From: UBA1479 sp040216635
GTDB taxonomy: Bacteria; Pseudomonadota; Alphaproteobacteria; Rhodospirillales; Casp-alpha2
Length of the DNA stretch: 64,000 bases
Assembly: GCA_040216635.1 (NCBI GenBank)
Contig: JAVJOU010000023.1
Location: 1-64,000 of the forward strand
Direction of reading: 5' to 3'
In this document: positions 57,926 to 64,000 of the stretch, in pieces
Position numbering within the stretch: position 1 is the first letter of the stretch
Layout: each line of letters begins with the position of its first letter
Position numbers and translations under genes: made by a program
The notes under the pieces: generated by a model
The model's database searches: none
Told to the model about the DNA's origin: nothing
Seen by the model: the letters and a program-made list of their open reading frames with translations, nothing else

Positions 57926-60900
57926 TCACGAGCATCCGCTCGTGGCGCCGCAGGTCACGCATTTCATGCAGGTCCCGTTTCGGACCAGAGTGAAGTTCCC
58001 GCAATCGCCGCAGGAATCCCCTTCGTAGCCCTTCATCCGAGCTTCGCGAATTTGATCCAACTTGGTATCGGTTTCCGCGATAACCGTGTTTTCGATCTCC
58101 ATCACCGTATCGGTGCCTTCGGCCTGCTGAAGGGCCGCACTGGCACCGTTGCCGCCATTGCCGTTGCCTGACGAGGCCCGCACGGCGCCGCCGGTCGATC
58201 CGGACTGTTCGCCGCTGCCGGCCAGGCGTCCGCCTTGGACGACAGTGAACTGCTTGGACCGGACATACCCCCGGCTGGTCAGTTGCTGGACGACCGCTTC
58301 GACAACGCCGTTGCTTTGTTCCTGCTGGGGCAGGTCGCCTTCGGCCGAACCGTCACCCAAGGTATCGGGTAGAAGGTCCGCCGGTTCCACATGGGCAAGG
58401 TCGTTGCGTTCCAGGTACGACACCGCCAATTCGCGGAAGATGTAGTCGAGGATCGAGGTCGCCATCTTGATGGTGTCGTTGCCGGTGACCATGCCCGAGG
58501 GCTCGAACCGGGTGAAGGTGAAGGCTTCGACGTATTCCTCGAGCGGCACGCCATACTGCAGGCCGATGGAAATCGCGATCGCGAAATTGTTCATCAGCGA
58601 GCGGAAGGCGGCCCCTTCCTTGTGCATGTCGATGAAGATTTCCGCCAGGCGGCCGTCTTCGTATTCACCGGTGTGCAGGTAAACCTTGTGATCGCCGATC
58701 GAAGCTTTCTGGATATAGCCCTTGCGGCGGCCCGGCGGGCGCTGACGTTCCGCCGCCCGTTCGACGATACGCTCGACGATCCGTTCGGCGACGATTTCCG
58801 CCTTGGCGGCAATCGGCTGGTCCGCGACCGCTTCGCCCAGGGTTTCCTCGGCATCGGCATCGTCCAGCAAGGCAGCCTGCAGCGGCTGTGACAGCTTGGA
58901 GCCGTCACGGTACAGCGCGTTGGCCTTCAGCCCCAGTTTCCAGGACAGCATATAGGCTTCGTTGCATTCCTGGACCGAGGCAGAGTTCGGCATGTTGATG
59001 GTCTTGGAAATGGCGCCGGAAATGAAGGGCTGCGCCGCCGCCATCATACGGATGTGGCTGTCCACCGACAGGAACCGCTTGCCGATCTTGCCGCAGGGGT
59101 TGGCGCAGTCGAACACGGACAGGTGTTCGGCCTTCAGATGGGGGGCGCCTTCCAGGGTCATGGCGCCGCAGATGTAGGTATTGGCGGCTTCGACCTCGGC
59201 CTTGGAAAAGCCCAGGTAGGTGAGCATGTCGAAGGACATGTCATCCAGTTTCTCAGCCGGGATGCCCAGCCCTTCGCGGCAGAAGTCTTCACCCAGGTTC
59301 CACTTGTTGAACACGAACTTGATGTCGAAGGCTTCGCCGAGCGACCCTTCAAGTTTCTTGAGAACTTTGTCCGTGAAACCTTTGTTTTTCAAAGACTCTT
59401 CATTGATGCCCGGTGTGCCTTCTAGGGTACCGTGACCGACCGCGTAGTTGATCATGTCGGTGATCTCGTCCGCCGTGTAGCCCATGCCCGACAGGGCCTT
59501 GGGAACCATGCGGTTGATGATCTTGAAGTAGCCGCCGCCGGCCAGTTTCTTGAATTTGACGAGGGCGAAATCGGGCTCGATCCCCGTGGTGTCGCAATCC
59601 ATGACCAGACCGATCGTGCCCGTGGGCGCGATCACCGTGGTTTGGGCGTTGCGGTAGCCATGGGCTTCGCCGCCTTCAAGTGCCTTGTCCCAGGCCTTGG
59701 CCGCCGCCACCGACAGGGCGTCGTCGGGGCAGTCAGAGGCAATCAACGGTACGGGCGTGACTTCCAGGTCTTCGTAGCCCGCTTTTTCGCCATGCGCCGC
59801 GCGGCGGTGATTGCGGATGACCCGCAACATGGGGTCGGCGTTCTTCTCGTATCCGGGGAAGGTGCCCAGTTCCGCTGCCATTTCGGCCGAGGTGGCATAG
59901 CAGGTGCCGGTCATCAGGGCCGTGATGGCGCCGCAGATAGCCCGGCCTTCGACGGAATCGTAGGACAGCCCGGCGTTCATCAGATAGCCGCCGATATTGG
60001 CATAGCCCAGCCCCAATGTGCGGAACTCGTAAGACAGTTCGGCGATTTCCTTGGACGGGAATTGCGCCATCAGCACCGAGATTTCCAGGGTCACGGTCCA
60101 CAACCGCACGGCGTGTTCGAATCCTTTGACGTCGAATGCGCCGTCGCGGGTCGAGAAGGTAATCAGGTTCAAGGACGCCAGATTACAGGCCGTATCGTCC
60201 AGGAACATGTATTCGGAGCAGGGGTTGGAAGCGTTGATCCGGCCCGAATTAGGGCAGGTGTGCCATTCGTTGATGGTGGTGTCGTACTGCAGGCCCGGAT
60301 CGGCGCAGGCCCAGGCGGAATAGCCGATCTTTTCCCACAGATCGCGGGCCTTGATGCGTTTGTGCACCTTGCCGTCGGTACGGCGGGTCAATTCCCAGTC
60401 GCCATCGTCGAGAACGGCGCGGATGAAGTCATTGTTCAGGCGGACGGAATTGTTGGAATTCTGCCCCGAAACGGTGACATAGGCTTCCGAATCCCAATCC
60501 GTGTTGTAGGTCGGGAAATCGATGTCCGTATAACCCTGGCGGGCGAAATGGATGACCCGTTGGACATAGTTGTCGGGGATCATGGATTGCCGGCAGCCCT
60601 TGATGGCGGCCTTAAGGTCCGCATTCACCTTGGGATCGAACCGGTCGTCCGCACCGGCGTCCGGGCCCAGGTCCGCCTGACAGGCGGCCATGACCTGGGT
60701 CATGTGCTTTTTAGCCAGGCGCGAACCCGCGACCAGGGCCGCGACCTTCTGTTCTTCCTGAACCTTCCAGTTGATGTAGTTTTCGATATCCGGGTGATCG
60801 ACGTCGACCACGACCATCTTGGCCGCGCGCCGCGTGGTGCCGCCCGATTTGATGGCGCCGGCGGCCCGGTCGCCGATCTTGAGGAAGCTCATCAGGCCCG

Positions 60901-61654
60901 ACGATTTTCCGCCGCCGGACAGGGGTTCGCTTTCGCCGCGCAAGCGGGAGAAGTTGGACCCAGTGCCCGAGCCGTATTTGAACAGGCGCGCTTCGCGCAC
61001 CCACAAATCCATGATGCCGCCCTCGTTCACCAGGTCGTCGCTGACGCCCTGGATGAAGCAGGCATGGGGCTGCGGGTGTTCGTAGGCGGATTTGGACGCG
61101 ACCAGCTTGCCCGTTTCGAAGTCCACGTAATGGTGACCCTGGGCCGGCCCATCGATGCCATAGGCCCAATGCAGGCCGGTGTTGAACCATTGCGGCGAAT
61201 TGGGGGCTGCCATCTGTTTGGCCAGCATGAAGCGCATTTCATCGAAATAGGTCTGGGCGTCCGCTTCGGAATCGAAATAGCCGCCTTTCCAGCCCCAATA
61301 GGTCCAGGTACCGGCCAGCCGGTCGAACACCTGCTTGGCGCTTTCCTCACCGGCGAACCGCTTGGCCTTGGGCAGTTTCTTCAGGGCCGCATCGTCGGGC
61401 GCGGAGCGCCACAGCCATGACGGAATCGAATTTTCCTCGACCTTTTTCAACTTGGCGGGGATGCCCGCCTTGCGGAAATATTTCTGCGCCAGCACGTCGC
61501 AGGCGACCTGGGACCAGGCTTCCGGTACCTCGATGCCGTCCTGCGCGAACACCACGGAGCCGTCCGGGTTTCGGATTTCGCTGGATGCCTGGCGAAACTT
61601 GATCGCCGCGTAAGGTGATTGATCCTTTTTAGTGAAATGCCGCTTGATCTGCAT
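57926..61654 (-). CDS. nrdJ: Vitamin B12-dependent ribonucleotide reductase
   Basis: The 1242-residue class II reductase turns ribonucleotides into deoxyribonucleotides using adenosylcobalamin. The N-terminal half has PNSPQWFNTGLHWAYGIDG, QPHACFIQGVSDDLVNEGG, GSGTGSNFSRLRGESEPL and NPCSEYMFLDDTACNLASL, with the active-site cysteine region and substrate loops. PTGTIGLVMDCDTTGIEPDF and NMPNSASVQECNEAYMLSWK follow. A charged repetitive linker (VAERIVERIVERAAER) joins the C-terminal domain, which ends in CGDCGNFTLVRNGTCMKCVTC, a Cys-rich redox/zinc-like tail. Length and order match alphaproteobacterial NrdJ. No B12 riboswitch is evident upstream. Confidence 0.95.
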   Translation of the reverse strand: MQIKRHFTKKDQSPYAAIKFRQASSEIRNPDGSVVFAQDGIEVPEAWSQVACDVLAQKYFRKAGIPAKLKKVEENSIPSWLWRSAPDDAALKKLPKAKRFAGEESAKQVFDRLAGTWTYWGWKGGYFDSEADAQTYFDEMRFMLAKQMAAPNSPQWFNTGLHWAYGIDGPAQGHHYVDFETGKLVASKSAYEHPQPHACFIQGVSDDLVNEGGIMDLWVREARLFKYGSGTGSNFSRLRGESEPLSGGGKSSGLMSFLKIGDRAAGAIKSGGTTRRAAKMVVVDVDHPDIENYINWKVQEEQKVAALVAGSRLAKKHMTQVMAACQADLGPDAGADDRFDPKVNADLKAAIKGCRQSMIPDNYVQRVIHFARQGYTDIDFPTYNTDWDSEAYVTVSGQNSNNSVRLNNDFIRAVLDDGDWELTRRTDGKVHKRIKARDLWEKIGYSAWACADPGLQYDTTINEWHTCPNSGRINASNPCSEYMFLDDTACNLASLNLITFSTRDGAFDVKGFEHAVRLWTVTLEISVLMAQFPSKEIAELSYEFRTLGLGYANIGGYLMNAGLSYDSVEGRAICGAITALMTGTCYATSAEMAAELGTFPGYEKNADPMLRVIRNHRRAAHGEKAGYEDLEVTPVPLIASDCPDDALSVAAAKAWDKALEGGEAHGYRNAQTTVIAPTGTIGLVMDCDTTGIEPDFALVKFKKLAGGGYFKIINRMVPKALSGMGYTADEITDMINYAVGHGTLEGTPGINEESLKNKGFTDKVLKKLEGSLGEAFDIKFVFNKWNLGEDFCREGLGIPAEKLDDMSFDMLTYLGFSKAEVEAANTYICGAMTLEGAPHLKAEHLSVFDCANPCGKIGKRFLSVDSHIRMMAAAQPFISGAISKTINMPNSASVQECNEAYMLSWKLGLKANALYRDGSKLSQPLQAALLDDADAEETLGEAVADQPIAAKAEIVAERIVERIVERAAERQRPPGRRKGYIQKASIGDHKVYLHTGEYEDGRLAEIFIDMHKEGAAFRSLMNNFAIAISIGLQYGVPLEEYVEAFTFTRFEPSGMVTGNDTIKMATSILDYIFRELAVSYLERNDLAHVEPADLLPDTLGDGSAEGDLPQQEQSNGVVEAVVQQLTSRGYVRSKQFTVVQGGRLAGSGEQSGSTGGAVRASSGNGNGGNGASAALQQAEGTDTVMEIENTVIAETDTKLDQIREARMKGYEGDSCGDCGNFTLVRNGTCMKCVTCGATSGCS

Positions 61655-62044
61655 GGCTACCCCGTCTGCGCTCCCTTGATGGTCCTGTCGTTCCCGACCC
61701 TGATCGTTCGGTCGGCGGGTCCTTGGACGGACCCGGGTCGCTTCTTTGCCGCCGGCTCGGAAGGAGTGTCGCTTCCTTACTACATAATGTGTTTGCCCAG
61801 GCTTGAAGGACGCTAAATGTAGCCAGCACCTTTGAGGGCGGCAACAAGATTATTTCAATATTTTGGGGTTATATTACAAAAAAATTACTTGATTTTGTGG
61901 AATGGCCCGGAAATCCGCCGGTTATGTCTTTCGGCATAGTTCGGGCCGTACGACATGTTGCGGATAAAGGGCTGTGAAGCGGGCTGGACCTTGCGCCCGC
62001 ATGGTGCCATATTCCCGCGGTACATCAGGTGGATATGAGACGCC
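61655..62044. other. Divergent intergenic region between nrdJ and the NDUFA12-like gene
   Basis: This 390-bp gap is GC-rich next to nrdJ and markedly AT-rich at 61835-61900, where the divergent promoters probably lie. I see no convincing gene, tRNA or riboswitch; short open frames here lack ribosome sites and family features. Confidence 0.5.
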
Positions 62045-62401
62045 ATGGACATCGGAACGATCCTGCATACGTGGATTTCCGGCAAGCTTGTCGGCACAGA
62101 CGAGTTCGGAAACCGCTACTACAAGAACAAGGGCAACGCGCTTTACGGGCGCGAACGCCGCTGGGTGCTCTACAAGGGGCGCAAGGAAGCTTCCAAAGTA
62201 CCGTCAGAATGGCACGCCTGGTTGCATCACACCTCGGCCGAGCCCCTGACCGAAAGCGCCACGCAGGCGCGCTCCTGGCAGAAAGAGCATATCCCCAACC
62301 TGACGGGGACGGCCGGTGCCTACCGCCCGGCGGGCCACGATTTCAAAGGCGGCGAGCGGGCCCATGCGACGGGCGACTACGAAGCCTGGAAGCCCGAATA
62401 G
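62045..62401 (+). CDS. NADH:ubiquinone oxidoreductase accessory subunit, NDUFA12-like
   Basis: The 118-residue protein has the family core LVGTDEFGNRYYKNKG, RRWVLYKG, VPSEWHAWLHHTSAEPL and the C-terminal HIPNLTGTAGAYRPAGHD. NDUFA12 is a peripheral complex I subunit shared by mitochondria and alphaproteobacteria. It is encoded away from the nuo operon, as is usual, and precedes a lipid-trafficking MlaD gene by 44 bp. This neighbourhood is a useful sign of alphaproteobacterial origin. Confidence 0.92.
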   Translation: MDIGTILHTWISGKLVGTDEFGNRYYKNKGNALYGRERRWVLYKGRKEASKVPSEWHAWLHHTSAEPLTESATQARSWQKEHIPNLTGTAGAYRPAGHDFKGGERAHATGDYEAWKPE

Positions 62402-62445
62402 GTCCCGTCCCGTGGCGGGGCTTCTGGCATGATGGTCCAACTTCC

Positions 62446-62943
62446 ATGACCCTGGAATCCAAGGAACAGTTGATCGGCGGCTTGGCGCTTATCGTGCTGC
62501 TGGCGGTGATCGGTGTTCTGAATCAAAGCCGCGACCTCGCCAAAAACAGCAATGGTCATATCGTGGTCGACGCCCTGTTCGGCAAGGTTGATGGAATTCA
62601 GCCGGGTGCCGAAGTCCGCATGGGCGGTATTCGAATCGGGACCGTCGCGGGCCAGCGCCTGGATGAAAGCTTCCGCGCTGTCCTGTCTCTTAACCTGACG
62701 GGCAACATCCTGGTGCCGAAGGATTCGTCGGCATCGGTTCAGACCGACGGCCTGTTCGGCGGAAAATACATCGTGGTCGAGCCGGGAGCAGAAGAACAGG
62801 GGCTGAAGACCGGGGACCTCATTGCCTATACCCAGGATGCGCAGGTCGTCAGCGATATCCTGGATTTGATCATTTCCCAGGGACGGGCCGCGATGGAGGC
62901 CCGCAAGGCCGCCGCGGACATCGTGCCGGCGCAGACAAAATAG
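62446..62943 (+). CDS. mlaD: MlaD-family (MCE domain) protein 1
   Basis: The 165-residue protein has one N-terminal membrane span (LIGGLALIVLLAVIGVL) and a single MCE domain: VVDALFGKVDGIQPGAEVRM, IGTVAGQRLDESFRAVLSLN, and the pore-loop region SASVQTDGLFGGKYIVVEPG. MlaD hexamers carry phospholipids between the inner membrane and the periplasm. A longer frame to the left is a shadow of the preceding gene. A second MlaD gene follows 15 bp downstream; the ABC partners MlaE and MlaF are not in the window. Confidence 0.88.
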   Translation: MTLESKEQLIGGLALIVLLAVIGVLNQSRDLAKNSNGHIVVDALFGKVDGIQPGAEVRMGGIRIGTVAGQRLDESFRAVLSLNLTGNILVPKDSSASVQTDGLFGGKYIVVEPGAEEQGLKTGDLIAYTQDAQVVSDILDLIISQGRAAMEARKAAADIVPAQTK

Positions 62944-62958
62944 GGACGGGGACGGAAC

Positions 62959-63408
62959 ATGGGACGCAACGCAATCGAAACGATTCTCGGCGCGGTGGTG
63001 CTGCTGGTTGCCGGGGTGTTCATGTTCTTTGCCTTCAATGTGGCGCAGGTCAAGGCGGTGTCCGGCTACGAGATCAAGGCGCATTTCCTTAAGATCGGCG
63101 GCCTGTCCAAGGGCAGCGACGTGCGAATCAACGGGATCAAGGTGGGCACGGTGACGGAACGCCTGCTTGACCCGACAACCTTCGAAGCCGTGGTCGTGAT
63201 GTCGATCGAGCCCGATGTGAAATTACCCAAGGACACGGTCGCGACGATCGGCTCCGAAGGGATTCTGGGCGGGAAATACGTGCGCCTGAAACCGGGCACG
63301 GAAAAAGAGCCGCTGCCGGCCGGTGCGCGCATCGCCCGGACCCAGGATTTCAAATCCCTGGAGGATCAGGTGGGCGAGATCATCTTCCTGGCCACGGGCG
63401 GGAAATAG
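62959..63408 (+). CDS. mlaD: MlaD-family (MCE domain) protein 2
   Basis: The 149-residue paralogue has an N-terminal span (ETILGAVVLLVAGVFMFFAF) and an MCE domain: AHFLKIGGLSKGSDVRINGI, KVGTVTERLLDPTTFEAVVV and SEGILGGKYVRLKPGTEKE. It shares VGTV, ILGGKYV and spacing with the first copy, showing a tandem duplication. Canonical Mla systems have one MlaD, so mixed hexamers or two separate transporters are possible. AGGGACGGGGACGG lies before the start. Confidence 0.88.
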   Translation: MGRNAIETILGAVVLLVAGVFMFFAFNVAQVKAVSGYEIKAHFLKIGGLSKGSDVRINGIKVGTVTERLLDPTTFEAVVVMSIEPDVKLPKDTVATIGSEGILGGKYVRLKPGTEKEPLPAGARIARTQDFKSLEDQVGEIIFLATGGK

Positions 63409-63414
63409 CACGGC

Positions 63415-63801
63415 ATGCGGATCTGTTCCGCCTTTCTTCTGTGTATCGGTGTGATGTTCGCCGGGGCTGCGCAGGCAGCGCCCATGGACAAGGTCATTCT
63501 GCAAGGACTGGACAAGGTTACGGCACGGGTTTCGACGCTTGAAACCCGGGTCGGCGAGGTCGTGCGGTTCGGCACGCTCGAAATCATCGCCCGGCATTGC
63601 GACAAACGCCCGCCCGAAGAAACGCCGGAAAGTGCGGCCTATCTGGATATCTGGGAGATTCGCCCGGGCGAGCCGGCGGTCAGCCTGTTCCGCGGTTGGA
63701 TGTTCGCATCCAGTCCGGCGCTCAACGCGCTGGAACACCCGGTCTACGACATCTGGGTGTTGGATTGCGGGCCGGCTGGTGGGCAAGCCAAACCAAGATA
63801 G
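63415..63801 (+). CDS. DUF2155 secreted protein
   Basis: The 128-residue protein begins with a signal peptide (MRICSAFLLCIGVMFAGAAQA). The mature domain, with LDKVTARVSTLETRVGEVVRFGTLEII, RHCDKRPPEETPESAAYLDI, LFRGWMFASSPALNALEHPVYDIWVLDC, is the DUF2155 pattern. Two conserved cysteines (RHC, LDC) may form a disulphide. It follows the MlaD genes by 6 bp. The function is unknown, but the gene is often found with the MlaD/NDUFA12 string in alphaproteobacteria. No gene is evident from 63802 to the end. Confidence 0.85.
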   Translation: MRICSAFLLCIGVMFAGAAQAAPMDKVILQGLDKVTARVSTLETRVGEVVRFGTLEIIARHCDKRPPEETPESAAYLDIWEIRPGEPAVSLFRGWMFASSPALNALEHPVYDIWVLDCGPAGGQAKPR

Positions 63802-64000
63802 ACGGTTTGGGCATGCGGCTTGCGGGTAAAATCGTATTACGCGTACCCTACATGTCTTGAGAGTGCCGGGGAGACCGATCAAGTTCATCAAGGCTTGGGA
63901 TGGTCCAGGCTGCGCGAGGAGACAGGATCGAATTGCGTAAAGTCTCGCTTTGATGGGCATGGGCGGCGTGAGTGGCTAACTGGGAGATCGGCAAGAACGA

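Noticed and set aside
59432..61420. Rightward 662-aa open frame
   Set aside because: It is antisense to nrdJ and lacks any coherent domain.
61655..62044. Cobalamin riboswitch upstream of nrdJ
   Set aside because: I could not find a B12-box-like core or the expected multi-stem layout; a covariance search would settle it.

Overview
The window looks like an alphaproteobacterial chromosome, most likely a Rhodospirillales-type marine or freshwater bacterium. This rests on gene content, not on a database search: a MipZ division ATPase, a B12-dependent ribonucleotide reductase (NrdJ), a DctPQM TRAP transporter, a phasin gene with PhaR-type operator boxes, clpS-clpA, a lone fliN, and an NDUFA12 / MlaD / MlaD / DUF2155 string.

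Positions 1-15760 are mobile DNA. Two 47-bp copies of the 3' end of a tRNA-Lys gene (1024-1070 and 15714-15760) mark attachment sites. Each lies just right of a leftward tyrosine integrase, one cut by the window edge (1-771) and one complete (14337-15557). Between the att copies lies a leftward phage-like block: integrase, a 57-aa AlpA-like gene, a RepA-like ATPase, an HTH protein, a protease/capsid fusion, a capsid cement protein and a tape measure. The tape measure is fused in frame to the C-terminal half of an unrelated primase/helicase, followed by a small protein, the terminase large subunit and a C-terminally truncated portal. A Rap1a/Tai-like secreted protein and a small membrane protein lie on the opposite strand as probable cargo. 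The block has two truncated genes and no tail, connector or lysis genes, so it reads as a recombined, defective element.

Positions 15804-27553 begin the core chromosome and hold a two-armed catabolic locus. The leftward arm encodes an AtuA-like pair, an HpcH/HpaI aldolase, a D-2-hydroxyacid dehydrogenase, a PhyH-type dioxygenase and a GntR/FCD regulator. The rightward arm encodes TRAP DctP and fused DctQM, a 53-aa membrane protein, an IlvD/Edd sugar-acid dehydratase and an RraA-like aldolase. Together they suggest regulated uptake and breakdown of an organic acid, probably a sugar acid, whose identity cannot be read from the sequence.

Positions 27590-45293 hold a small lipoprotein gene, a retropepsin-like protease, a type III polyketide synthase with an isoprenylcysteine-methyltransferase-like partner, fliN, a ChaC-like enzyme, a DsbA-family isomerase, an acyl-CoA synthetase, a secreted GH114-like protein, a molybdopterin oxidoreductase overlapping mipZ, a VWA-like protein, a membrane DnaJ protein, and a galU-ugd-phosphomannomutase operon for nucleotide-sugar supply.

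Positions 45608-63801 hold a D,D-carboxypeptidase with a SPOR-like end, the phasin gene with its operators and terminator, clpS-clpA, a CoA transferase, a duplicated Cys-motif secreted protein, a FemAB-like acyltransferase, a BtuF-like protein, a secreted hydrolase, a RidA protein, a receiver-metallo-beta-lactamase fusion, nrdJ, and the NDUFA12-MlaD-MlaD-DUF2155 cluster. No CRISPR array, rRNA gene or intact tRNA gene was seen.
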